Assembly (NCBI GenBank): GCA_001821295.1
Contig: MHSK01000032.1
Coordinates: 1 to 45,160, forward strand
Source of the DNA: Candidatus Taylorbacteria bacterium RIFCSPLOWO2_12_FULL_43_20
Lineage (GTDB): Bacteria; Patescibacteriota; Minisyncoccia; Phycocordibacterales; HO2-43-120
Direction: 5' to 3'
DNA length: 45,160 nucleotides
Below, one piece after another: positions 36,235 to 43,773 of this stretch (positions are counted from its first letter, which is position 1; each line of letters opens with the position of its first letter). The position numbers and the translations under genes are program-made. The notes beneath the pieces are model-generated. The model saw only the letters and a list, made by a program, of their open reading frames with translations. It did not search any database and was not told the origin of the DNA.

Positions 36235-36266
36235 CTTTTGTAAATTACCTTGGTTTGAAAGGAAAT

Positions 36267-37304
36267 TTACTGCCCGACGACGGTATATTTTCCCGTGGAA
36301 TCTTTCTTAAAGTATTTATGATTTTGCAAATTGACCAAAATAGTGTTTTCCTTCACATATCTCTCCTTGAGCACTTTCTCTATAATTTCGTTTTTCGTGA
36401 TAGGTCCGTTTTTTTCCAAAATCTTTTTTATTACATCACGCACGACACCGCTCATGTATCCCCACTCTGCCAGAGCGTATAGACCCCTGCCTACGAGCAC
36501 AAATCTGGGATCCTTAATAAGTTCATTATGAGTAGTAGCAACATGTGCTTTTTTGTTGAAAAATTTCTGAATATTCTTGGCTACCTGAGTGAAATGTATC
36601 GGCGAGCCATGCTTTCTAATTACGAGAAAAGCATAATCTCTCATTCCTTTTGTTCTGATGTTCGGTGAATCAGAGATCCCCCATTCACCAAGCGCGTTCT
36701 TTGCGATTTTTTTAGAAAGATGCAACCATCTCTTGATTATTTCCTCATTCTTGTATTTTTCTGAAACATCTTTACAGTGCTCCAAAAATGAGCTGATCAT
36801 TTCCGATTCGGCCAATATATCGTTAGTGGAGAGATTCTTATACAGCTTCTTTAATGATTCCTCTACTTGGTTGGTAACTTCTTCATTAACGTGCCACCTG
36901 TGTTTGAAATCCTCATCTTCTTTTTTACGTTTGAACTGATCACCAAGCGCCAATATCAAATTCAGATGATTCTGCGTATCTTTGTCCTTGGCTAGGTGAG
37001 ACAATAAATGTTCCTCCACCACGACTCCACCGAGTGAATGCAGAACCTCCTCAAGCTCGGTAAACACAGCTTTCTCCTTGGTATACGCTTCCGACTTGCG
37101 AACATGGCTGATGGCGTAATTTTCTATCTGTCTTACTCTCTCGCGCGTAATGCCGTAACGCTGTCCTATCGCTTCCAACGTCATACGCTTGCCTCCCTTG
37201 CCAAGACCGTAGCGTGATGCGATTACCTCTTCGGCTCTCTTTGGAAGAACTGATAGAAGTCTCTTAGTAACCTGCTTTGGTTTGAATTTTATTGTCTCGC
37301 TCAT
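36267..37304 (-). CDS. Sigma-70 region 4-like HTH fused to HARE-HTH domain
   Basis: 345 residues from ATG 37304 (MSETIKFKPK). Residues about 12-65: sigma-70 region 4-like (LLSVLPKRAEEVIASRYGLG ... TLEAIGQRYGITRERVRQIE), the -35-binding helix-turn-helix. There is no region 2, so it is not a complete sigma factor. About 75-200: helical linker. About 205-275: HARE-HTH-like winged helix (MRDYAFLVIRKHGSPIHFTQ...PRFVLVGRGLYALAEWGY), as in the RpoE delta subunit. About 280-345: a second similar winged helix. It likely binds promoters or polymerase; I know this architecture from other Patescibacteria. It is monocistronic with its own terminator. Confidence 0.75.
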   Translation of the reverse strand: MSETIKFKPKQVTKRLLSVLPKRAEEVIASRYGLGKGGKRMTLEAIGQRYGITRERVRQIENYAISHVRKSEAYTKEKAVFTELEEVLHSLGGVVVEEHLLSHLAKDKDTQNHLNLILALGDQFKRKKEDEDFKHRWHVNEEVTNQVEESLKKLYKNLSTNDILAESEMISSFLEHCKDVSEKYKNEEIIKRWLHLSKKIAKNALGEWGISDSPNIRTKGMRDYAFLVIRKHGSPIHFTQVAKNIQKFFNKKAHVATTHNELIKDPRFVLVGRGLYALAEWGYMSGVVRDVIKKILEKNGPITKNEIIEKVLKERYVKENTILVNLQNHKYFKKDSTGKYTVVGQ

Positions 37305-37688
37305 AATGCTAATTAATATGCTAATAATCAAGAGAAAATCAAGTTTACTTCTGCGCAAACGATATTTAAAAATCGTACTTACCGAAACGTGTGAAAGTAA
37401 ATATTAATATCGGCACCACAAGGCATTCCCCATTCGTGTGCACTATTTGTCAAGCGGTATCTACGTGTTCTTCTCTATCTTCCTTTTTTGAATTTACAAT
37501 TTTTTGGAATTTCGAATTTCGGATTTCGTGCTTTTTTTGTGTGCACTTTTCGTCATGTGGTATCTACTATAAATTATCATCATTATCTCATCGGGTCAAT
37601 CCTGCCTAATAAATTTGAGTAATTTTCAATACTTACCCTCATTTAGTCGGTTTTAATGATACTACATATCAAATTATTTGTCAAAACA
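37305..37688. repeat. Mosaic spacer with two hairpin modules
   Basis: 384 bases without a gene. Constant end AAATATTAATATCGGCACCA, hairpin module 37437-37464, a 65-75 base T-rich GAATTTCGAATTTCGGATTTC stretch, and a second hairpin module at 37540-37570. It is nearly the same composite as at 12408-12533 in the ribosomal operon. Confidence 0.75.
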
Positions 37689-40600
37689 TCAGGATTCCAG
37701 CACAATATTCACTATTCTACCTTTAACCACAATAACTTTTTTCACTTTCCTGCCTTTAATCCATTTGCCTACTTGCTCATTTTTCAAGGCGGCCGATTCA
37801 ATATCCTTTTCATCCATTGTCTCGCTGACCATTATCTCCGCTCTGGCCTTGCCGTTGACCTGGACTGCTATTTTTTTGTCTTTATCCTTCACTAATTCTT
37901 CATCGTACTTCGGCCATTCGCTTTCATGGATATAGCCGTTATTTCCCATCATCTGCCAGATTTCTTCAGATATATGAGGAGCGAATGGGGCAAGAATTTG
38001 AATGAATTTTTCATAAATTTCTTGTGATATGTTTTTTTCCCTGTCAGCGAAATTGACGAATATCATCATGGCCGAAATGGCGGTATTAAACCTCATTTGC
38101 TCAATATCTTCCGAAACCTTCTTTATGGTTTGATTAAGCATGCTTTGAACGCGCATATCCGATTTTGTCTCTCCGTCAATTTTTCCGCTGATCCTCCACA
38201 CCTTTTCCAGGAAACGCCTTACGCCAATAATACTGTCGCTGTTCCACGCGATTGACTGATCAAAAGGACCCATAAACATTTCATAGAGCCGTATGCTATC
38301 CGCGCCATAAAGCGTTACAAGATCATCAGGATTAACGACATTGCCTTTTGACTTGGACATTTTTTCACCATCATGAGCTAGAATGAGGCCGTGTGATGTG
38401 CGCTTTGCGTACGGCTCATGAGTCGGAACATACCCCTCGTCATACAGAAATTTATGCCAGAAACGCGAATATAGAAGATGCAGAGTTGTATGTTCCATTC
38501 CTCCATTGTACCAATCAACAGGTAGCCAGTGACCGAAGACGTCTTTATATTTGGAAATTGCCTGTACCGAGCATGTCGAGGTGGAAAATTGCTTGTCCCG
38601 AGTTTTGTCGAGGGAGAAATTGGAAATTCCTCGCATCGCGTAGGCGAGGTAATACCAAGACGAACCGGCCCAGTTGGGCATTGTGTCGGTTTCCCTCTTG
38701 GCCGGACCGTGGCATTTCGGACATTTCACGTTTACCCATTTCGGCACTGAAGCAAGAGGGGATTCTCCTGTATCAGTCGGCTGATATTTCTCCACGTCCG
38801 GCAGTTTTACCGGCAAATCTTCTTCAGGCACTGCCACCCAGCCGGGATTAATCTGTTCCTCTTTGGCAATTGGGTATTGCTTTGCCCGTCGTAGCTTCTT
38901 AGCGAAGGCGGGGGAATTGGGTATTTCCGCTCGTCTTTTGCACTCTTCGCAAAAGACGAGCGGAATCGGTTCCCCCCAATATCTCTGCCTGGAAAAAACC
39001 CAGTCGCGAAGCTTGTATTTGACAGCAACGCTTCCGCCCGTAAACTCTGTAATTTTTATCTTCGCTTCTTCCGAATCCATCCCGTCAAATATGCCGGAGT
39101 CGTGCAATATACCCTCACCTGTATGAATATAGTCGGGATTATAAGCAGTATCTCCTGACTTTATTACGAATTTCGGCTCTACAACTCTTCTTATCCCCAA
39201 ATTATATTTTTTTGCGAACTCATAATCTCTCTTGTCGTGAGCGGGAACAGCCATTATGGCGCCTGTGCCATAATGTCGTAGTACATAATCAGCAATCCAA
39301 ACAGGAATATATTCTCCATTGGCCGGATTTATTGCTTTTATTCCTCGGAGTTCTACGCCCGTTTTTTCCTTGCCCTCGGCTGTTCGTTCTTGCTCAGTCT
39401 TATTTTTTGAGATTTGTATATATTCCTCAACCTCTTGCCAGTTGGTTATTTGTTGCTTTATGTCGGTTATCTTTTCATGTTCAGGAGAAAGCACCAGATA
39501 AGTGGCTCCGAACAAAGTGTCCGGTCTCGTAGTAAACACATCCACATTATCCAAATCAAAAAGTCTTATAAATTCGTGTCTAATAAATTGATCGAACTCA
39601 CTAAACGCTACATGAAAGGGCTGTTCTATTCTGAATTCTCCAGTATCCGCGTCTTTCATATACCGATCAAAAACATAACCCTCATTAGTTTTAGGTGACT
39701 TGTTTTTTTGTAAGATGTATTCTCTTTGCACGTTTACATAATCAACAGTTCCTCTGCCGTCAGTAAATGAAATCGCGTAATGAAACGTGGCCTTTGATTC
39801 TCCGTACTTATGAACAATCTCCTCAATCCAGTTGCCAACCTCTTCGTCCGTGGCTCTTCCTGTCTCCATATTTGCCTCTTTTCTGGCATGTACTACAAAA
39901 CCGCCGTCTTTGGGCCATTTTTCTATCCATTGTATTTGGTCAGTAGATACGGTCGGTATGCCAGTTTTCTGGTAATAAAACTGGGATTTTAATCTGGCGT
40001 TTAATTTGAAATCATCTCCCTCTACGAGATCCGAGTCATCAATATCAGGTATATCACTCAGAGAAATTACCTCAAACGGAAAGTCCTTCGGAAAGGCGTC
40101 TCTAAACATCTTTACCTTGGCCTCATTTCGCGTTCCAATCAGTATTTTTTTTGGCCATATGTTACCTGTATTTTTTTTTGAATTTGATTCTTGTGATTTA
40201 TTTGGAAATTGGTAATTGGTAATTGGAAATTTTATCTCCGATCCTTCCGACCTACCTATCCAATTTCTCTGTTGGATCTTTATTTTTTCAAGATAATCAA
40301 CATCGTCCAAATCCTTATCCAGCCGATCGGCGTATTTTGTAATTGCCAGCATCCACTGATCTTTCTCTCTTTTTTCCACCACCGTCCCGCATCTTTCGCA
40401 AAGCCCGTCTATAACTTCCTCGTTAGCCAGGCCAATCTTATCTTTCGGACACCAATTGATAGTCATCCTTTTCTTATAAGCAAGACCTTTTTTGAATAAT
40501 TGCAAAAAAATCCATTGCGTCCACTTATAATACTCGGGGTTTGACGTATCAATCTCACGAGACCAATCAAAGCTGTAACCCAGTGATTTCAATTGTTCTC

Positions 40601-40925
40601 TGAACTTGCCAGTGTTTTGTTTCGTCACCTCGGCAGGATGAATGCCGGTTTTTATGGCAAAGTTTTCGGTAGGCAGACCGAACGAGTCGTAACCGATCGG
40701 GTAGAGCACGTCATATCCTTCCGCTCGCCTTTTACGAGCAATTATATCCATAGCGGTATTGGATCGGATATGCCCGACATGAAGCCCCTCGCCGGAGGGG
40801 TACGGAAATTCTATGAGTCCATAAAATTTCTTTTTATCGGAATCATCCTTCGCCGCGTAGCATCCTTCTTTATCCCACCTCTCCTGCCACTTCTTTTCTA
40901 TTTTTAAATGGTCGTATTTTTCCAT
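37689..40925 (-). CDS. leuS: Leucyl-tRNA synthetase with embedded Ham1-like domain
   Basis: 1078 residues against about 800-870. Catalytic core: FPYPSGEGLHVGH (HIGH motif, ~40-52) and GEKMSKSKGN (~853-862). CP1 editing: VFTTRPDTLFGATYLVL (~463-479), GTGAIMAVPAHDKRDYEF (~553-570). The order is normal except for three extra pieces. (1) Residues ~235-256 (ITNYQFPNKSQ...) are repeat-derived, followed by ~257-455, which looks like the Ham1/ITPase fold: KKILIGTRNEAKVKMF, EGDDFKLNARLKSQFYYQK, GIPTVSTD, FHYAISFTDGRG. Its ADDSGL-type active site reads VSTDQI, so catalysis is doubtful. (2) ~662-691 (RRAEIPNSPAFAKKLRR). (3) ~766-796 (ISNFSLDKTRDKQFSTSTCS). All are in frame with no stop. A TGCTATAGT promoter lies upstream. 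Confidence 0.93.
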   Translation of the reverse strand: MEKYDHLKIEKKWQERWDKEGCYAAKDDSDKKKFYGLIEFPYPSGEGLHVGHIRSNTAMDIIARKRRAEGYDVLYPIGYDSFGLPTENFAIKTGIHPAEVTKQNTGKFREQLKSLGYSFDWSREIDTSNPEYYKWTQWIFLQLFKKGLAYKKRMTINWCPKDKIGLANEEVIDGLCERCGTVVEKREKDQWMLAITKYADRLDKDLDDVDYLEKIKIQQRNWIGRSEGSEIKFPITNYQFPNKSQESNSKKNTGNIWPKKILIGTRNEAKVKMFRDAFPKDFPFEVISLSDIPDIDDSDLVEGDDFKLNARLKSQFYYQKTGIPTVSTDQIQWIEKWPKDGGFVVHARKEANMETGRATDEEVGNWIEEIVHKYGESKATFHYAISFTDGRGTVDYVNVQREYILQKNKSPKTNEGYVFDRYMKDADTGEFRIEQPFHVAFSEFDQFIRHEFIRLFDLDNVDVFTTRPDTLFGATYLVLSPEHEKITDIKQQITNWQEVEEYIQISKNKTEQERTAEGKEKTGVELRGIKAINPANGEYIPVWIADYVLRHYGTGAIMAVPAHDKRDYEFAKKYNLGIRRVVEPKFVIKSGDTAYNPDYIHTGEGILHDSGIFDGMDSEEAKIKITEFTGGSVAVKYKLRDWVFSRQRYWGEPIPLVFCEECKRRAEIPNSPAFAKKLRRAKQYPIAKEEQINPGWVAVPEEDLPVKLPDVEKYQPTDTGESPLASVPKWVNVKCPKCHGPAKRETDTMPNWAGSSWYYLAYAMRGISNFSLDKTRDKQFSTSTCSVQAISKYKDVFGHWLPVDWYNGGMEHTTLHLLYSRFWHKFLYDEGYVPTHEPYAKRTSHGLILAHDGEKMSKSKGNVVNPDDLVTLYGADSIRLYEMFMGPFDQSIAWNSDSIIGVRRFLEKVWRISGKIDGETKSDMRVQSMLNQTIKKVSEDIEQMRFNTAISAMMIFVNFADREKNISQEIYEKFIQILAPFAPHISEEIWQMMGNNGYIHESEWPKYDEELVKDKDKKIAVQVNGKARAEIMVSETMDEKDIESAALKNEQVGKWIKGRKVKKVIVVKGRIVNIVLES
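38538..38630 (-). repeat. In-frame repeat-like insert 3 within leuS
   Basis: It encodes the residues around SNFSLDKTRDKQFSTSTCS. DNA contains ACCGAGCATGTCGAGG and CCCGAGTTTTGTCGAGGG between GGAAATTG-type units. A related CCTTCGAGTTCCTCAGG...TTTGTCGAACC sequence is in the 42.4 kb spacer. Confidence 0.6.
38853..38942 (-). repeat. In-frame repeat-like insert 2 within leuS
   Basis: It encodes ECKRRAEIPNSPAFAKKLRR and following residues, between the CEEC of the zinc-like site and GWVAVPEEDLP. DNA contains TTGCCCGTCGTAGCTTCTTA-GCGAAGGCGG, close to the intergenic CCCGCCGAAGCTCTTCTTGA module, flanked by GGAATTGGGTATT units. Confidence 0.6.
40158..40226 (-). repeat. In-frame reiterative repeat leading into the Ham1-like insert
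   Basis: The + strand holds TTTGGAAATTGGTAATTGGTAATTGG, here coding for ITNYQFPNKSQ. Same repeat type as in mnmA and in spacers near 3.5 and 9.6 kb. Confidence 0.7.
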
Positions 40926-40955
40926 GTGTTTTCGCTGTTCATGTCAATTATTAAA

Positions 40956-40984
40956 ACTATAGCAATATATTGCTTCTTCATCAA
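40956..40984 (-). promoter_or_regulatory. Promoter of leuS
   Basis: Minus strand TTGATG (40979-40984), 17 bases, TATAGT (40956-40961) preceded by TGC (extended -10). It lies about 30 bases upstream of the leuS ATG. Confidence 0.6.
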
Positions 40985-41054
40985 ATAAGAGGTAATGTCA
41001 ATGGCAGAAACGCAGTAAACCAAAACGTCAAAATACTCTGTGAGTGTAAGCTCT

Positions 41055-41915
41055 ATGAAAAATCAAAGTTCTCGCTATACTCTTCCGTCTCCAGTCTGGT
41101 TACAAGTGCTGGGTTTGATACTTTTTACAGTATTTTTCGTGCTCTTGTCTATATCCTCTTCCAATACATGGTTGGGCGATGTTCTCATAATAGCTTCGAT
41201 CTTGTTCTTATTCTTAGCTGTTTATGGTGTCAAGTTGCGCTTGGTCATGCAGTATCATCATGATGATTTAAAGACTGCTAACGATGCATGGAGTGTTGCT
41301 CGTGGACACTTGTTCAAACTTCACTCAATTCCAATTTTGGGGTTTATCGTTACGTATATCTTACGTAATCAGCTTCACTGGTTCATCAAAGAAATCAAAT
41401 ACAGGAAGTGCCACGAATTATATGTACGCGGTTTACATAATTTATCGCCGCGTCAACATAAAGGAACGATGGATCTCTATATTGAAAAATTAGAACCGTT
41501 CAATGAAGCGCGAGAAATTTCCGATCCAGATATCGATTTTCATTATTGGCTGAACTGGCTGGAAATTCTATTGGGTCAGTTGAAGTTCCATGCGCGTCTA
41601 CACGCGAGGGAGTGCTTCAACCGCTGGTACGAACTCTCAATCAGGCACAAGGCGAACGAAGTTGTTAAAACAGGCCAGAGACCGCTATATGATGCGCCAG
41701 ACGGCTTTACGAAAGACGACATTGATGATGTGTATCAGAATCAAATCGCCTACGCATTCAATAAAGCATCTGTAGCCGCCCGTATCAGAGATAAACTTGA
41801 TAAAATACATGCTTCTGGAATGGCGAGCATAGAAGGAACTCTGAAACTCATTGACGATGTTTTCGTAGCGGCAAACACTGCCGATGAAACAACAGCCGTC
41901 GTCGCCGTCCACTAG
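41055..41915 (+). CDS. Two-TM membrane protein with helical cytosolic part (paralog 1)
   Basis: 286 residues from ATG 41055 (MKNQSSRYTLPSP); the frame opens at GTG 41040. Two TM helices (about 18-38 and 41-60), then a short linker and a third weak hydrophobic patch (IPILGFIVTYILRNQLHWF, ~92-110). The rest is soluble and helical. Landmarks: DIDFHYWLNWLEILLGQLKFHA. A related order appears in the gene at 43981: SFPIIGPVVYFAFLRRPIKK and QFHCWLNALETSVLTLL. The two look paralogous, though distant. Function unknown. A perfect terminator and a hairpin module follow the stop. Confidence 0.65.
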   Translation: MKNQSSRYTLPSPVWLQVLGLILFTVFFVLLSISSSNTWLGDVLIIASILFLFLAVYGVKLRLVMQYHHDDLKTANDAWSVARGHLFKLHSIPILGFIVTYILRNQLHWFIKEIKYRKCHELYVRGLHNLSPRQHKGTMDLYIEKLEPFNEAREISDPDIDFHYWLNWLEILLGQLKFHARLHARECFNRWYELSIRHKANEVVKTGQRPLYDAPDGFTKDDIDDVYQNQIAYAFNKASVAARIRDKLDKIHASGMASIEGTLKLIDDVFVAANTADETTAVVAVH

Positions 41916-41934
41916 CTCTTCATTCATATACCCG

Positions 41935-41960
41935 TCCCCGACAAACGTCGGGGATTTTTT
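41935..41960 (+). terminator. Intrinsic terminator of the 41055-41915 gene
   Basis: TCCCCGAC AAAC GTCGGGGA TTTTTT: perfect 8-bp stem and six T, 20 bases past the stop. Confidence 0.92.
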
Positions 41961-41998
41961 GTAGATGCCGCTTAACGAAAAGCGCACACGAATGGGGA
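41961..41998 (+). repeat. Hairpin module (M1) after the 41935 terminator
   Basis: GTAGATGCCGCTTAACGAAA-AGCGCACACGAATGGGGAA in the same direction as the upstream gene, directly after the T-run. Confidence 0.75.
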
Positions 41999-42028
41999 AC
42001 GATTTGCGGCACTACTCTCAAAAGTCAT

Positions 42029-42054
42029 ACATTGCCTTTTCTCGTGTACGGAGT
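42029..42054 (+). repeat. 26-base exact repeat, copy 1
   Basis: ACATTGCCTTTTCTCGTGTA-CGGAGT, identical to 43919-43944. Each copy follows a constant-end-like sequence (CTCTCAAAAGTC here; CTCTCGAAATTTAC there). Confidence 0.7.
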
Positions 42055-42452
42055 GACACTTTGTCTGAGGCTATTAAACTGCGGCTATTAAATTGAATGT
42101 TGAAAAAGTAACGGTCAGTAACATTAATTAAACCAAAGAAAGTAAATTTTAAGATCGGCAGCGCAGGGCATTCCCCCTCTGCCCCTCTTTAGAGGGGAAG
42201 TGCCGACTGTGTCCCGCCGTAGCTCTTCTTAGAGCGAAGGGGGAGTCCTCGAGGCGATGGGGTGTTCCCCATTCGTATAATTAGTATGCATCCCCGACGC
42301 TTCGGTCGGGGCTCCGACCGAAGCGTCGGAGTCGTATATTAGTATTTTTTTGTAATTTCGGATTTCTCCTTCGAGTTCCTCAGGATGGTGAGTTTGTCGA
42401 ACCAGATTTCGTGCTTTTTTTGTGTACGCTTTTCGTTAAGCGGTATCTACTA
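42055..42452. repeat. Large nested repeat element
   Basis: Gene-free. In minus-strand order: hairpin module (42421-42452); GCACGAAATCTGG and TTCGACAAACTCACCATCCT; the GACGCTTCGGTCGG palindromic module (42283-42342); CCCCATCGCCTCGAGG; a truncated CCCGCCG-AGCTCTTCTTAG module (about 42206-42245); CCCCTCTAAAGAGGGG (about 42180-42197); and the constant end TGCCGATCTTAAAATTTAC (about 42146-42165). It reads as modules inserted within modules. Confidence 0.7.
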
Positions 42453-42453
42453 T

Positions 42454-42480
42454 AAAAAGCCGTGGAAAGAATTCCACGGC
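42454..42480 (-). terminator. Intrinsic terminator of the 42503 gene
   Basis: Minus strand GCCGTGGAATTCTTTCCACGGC: stem of 9 bp with loop TTCT, followed by TTTTT (complement of 42454-42458). It lies 22 bases past the stop; the hairpin module follows at once. Confidence 0.92.
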
Positions 42481-42502
42481 CATCGCGCTTTGCTGTCCCA
42501 TA

Positions 42503-42859
42503 TTAGGTATACGCCAGATTGTATCGAGCACAAAAATCCTCAAATTCCCCGATGTATCGCTGAATAGACTTATAGGATCTTCGCTCTACAGCCACGGTAA
42601 GAATATCGCGAGTTTTGCAAAGCACTCCCAAAACCAATTTTCGTCTTTCAATATCCACTGGTTCTATCAAACTACCCATGTACCACGCTTCCATCTCTAC
42701 CCACCTGGAATTCAGGGCGCGCGCGGCACGATAGATTTCCACCTCCACCTCCACTCTCTCTTCTTGAGTCGTCGGAGGATTTCGCCCTTTAAGTTCTGTG
42801 TATTTCGATACTGCCTGCTCAAGCGAATTGATGCACATTTCAATTTTATAATCGGTCAT
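42503..42859 (-). CDS. Small helical hypothetical protein
   Basis: 118 residues from ATG 42859 (MTDYKIEMCINSL), chosen because GGAAAGGAGA lies 7 bases upstream. Nearly all helical by composition (EQAVSKYTELKG, EERVEVEVEIYRAARAL); a bundle or coiled coil is likely. No TM or signal peptide. Unrecognised family. TTGCGA (42907-42912) and TATTGT (42884-42889) with 17 bases between them form a plausible promoter. It has a dedicated terminator, so it is a single-gene unit. Confidence 0.65.
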   Translation of the reverse strand: MTDYKIEMCINSLEQAVSKYTELKGRNPPTTQEERVEVEVEIYRAARALNSRWVEMEAWYMGSLIEPVDIERRKLVLGVLCKTRDILTVAVERRSYKSIQRYIGEFEDFCARYNLAYT

Positions 42860-42883
42860 TTGAACATTCTCCTTTCCATACAG

Positions 42884-42912
42884 ACAATACACCAAAGAGA
42901 AACCCCTCGCAA
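42884..42912 (-). promoter_or_regulatory. Promoter and strong SD of the 42503-42859 gene
   Basis: Minus strand TTGCGA (42907-42912), 17 bases, TATTGT (42884-42889). A Shine-Dalgarno GGAAAGGAGA lies between it and the ATG. Confidence 0.45.
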
Positions 42913-42936
42913 TCGCTTACGAATACAAAAATTGCG

Positions 42937-42968
42937 AAAAATCCTGCGGACATCCGATGTCCGCAGGA
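42937..42968 (-). terminator. Perfect hairpin with T-run, no gene before it
   Basis: TCCTGCGGACAT / ATGTCCGCAGGA (42942-42968), a 12-bp stem with a 3-base loop; on the minus strand it is followed by TTTTT. No minus-strand gene ends just upstream. It may insulate the following promoter from read-through. Confidence 0.65.
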
Positions 42969-42984
42969 ATGATTCAATAACGGA

Positions 42985-43125
42985 GTAACCGCTCACACCA
43001 GTGCTGTCATTCCCGCGAAGGCGGGAATCTAGGCCATATTAATAATCTGGATTCCCGCCTTCGCGGGAATGATGGAAGAAAAAGGTGTTACAGTTAATAG
43101 ATTGCTCGGTCCTGTGAGTGGTTAC
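42985..43125. mobile_element. MITE-like element, TIR type 2, copy H (141 bp)
   Basis: Best type-2 copy: GTAACCGCTCACACCAG at the left and CCTGTGAGTGGTTAC at the right. The core GTCATTCCCGCGAAGGCGGG and its inverted partner span 43006-43072; the tail GTTACAGTTAATAGATTG resembles copies D and E. It lies upstream of the pilin-like gene. Confidence 0.75.
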
Positions 43126-43140
43126 ATCAAAAACTGACGC

Positions 43141-43169
43141 TTGAAGAATGGAATGTTAAATGGTAATGT
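43141..43169 (+). promoter_or_regulatory. Promoter-like pair of the pilin-like gene
   Basis: TTGAAG (43141-43146), 17 bases, TAATGT (43164-43169), 66 bases before the ATG. A strong Shine-Dalgarno AAAGGAGAAG precedes the ATG at 43236. Confidence 0.45.
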
Positions 43170-43235
43170 GCGGCGAGATGCAGGGCTTCCAACAAGAAGC
43201 CGAAACAAACAAAAAAACAGTTCAAAGGAGAAGTT

Positions 43236-43661
43236 ATGACAGACAAAACAAAAGGCGGATTCACATTGTTAGAAACGATGATCGTCATTGCGATCATCGG
43301 ACTACTCGCGGCGATAGTAATTCCGAATCTCGTGAAGATCAAACGCGCGAAATCTCTACGAGCCACGATGCAAAAAGTTTTGCTTGTTCCAAGCAAAGAA
43401 TGTCCAAATCTCTTTACAAAAGGAAACACAAGTTTCCTCGCAGTGGAGGTGGACAAGGTCGCCCAATATCAAATGGAAGCATCGTTCTTCGTGCTTGAAG
43501 CGGTTGAGAGAGTCCAGCGGCATTACCCGTCCTTGAATACGGCGCGTATACAAATCGTATACCATGTTGGTGCCGCCCCCTACAATGTTGGGGTTTATTT
43601 CTTTCATGACGAACCGCTGTCGCTGTCCACCAATTATTCGCCGCTCGCCGTTAGCGACTAG
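43236..43661 (+). CDS. Type IV pilin-like protein (prepilin)
   Basis: 141 residues. A short basic leader MTDKTKGG, then the prepilin cleavage and methylation signature GGFTLLETMIVIAIIGLL with Glu at position 5 of the mature protein. About 20 hydrophobic residues follow, forming the N-terminal helix of the pilus core. The globular part has one Cys and no clear D-loop. It would be processed by prepilin peptidase and assembled into a pilus or pseudopilus. ATG 43236 is supported by AAAGGAGAAG about 6 bases upstream. No pilus ATPase or peptidase is nearby. A perfect terminator follows. Confidence 0.85.
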   Translation: MTDKTKGGFTLLETMIVIAIIGLLAAIVIPNLVKIKRAKSLRATMQKVLLVPSKECPNLFTKGNTSFLAVEVDKVAQYQMEASFFVLEAVERVQRHYPSLNTARIQIVYHVGAAPYNVGVYFFHDEPLSLSTNYSPLAVSD

Positions 43662-43742
43662 AGCTTGGCCAGAAAAAACAAAGAAAAAGCCCTTAAAAGC
43701 ATCGATGCGTTAGAAGCTGGTTAGGCGCAAAGTGGTGCCGGC

Positions 43743-43773
43743 AGTGCAGGATCCCAAAGTCCTGCACTTTTTA
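43743..43773 (+). terminator. Intrinsic terminator after the pilin-like gene
   Basis: AGTGCAGGA / TCCTGCACT stem (43743-43751 with 43760-43768), 8-base loop, followed by TTTTT. It lies about 80 bases past the stop. Confidence 0.9.

Noticed and set aside
43127-43456. Minus-strand ORF of 109 codons opposite the pilin gene
   Set aside because: Antisense shadow. The + strand frame has a prepilin motif, a strong Shine-Dalgarno and a terminator.
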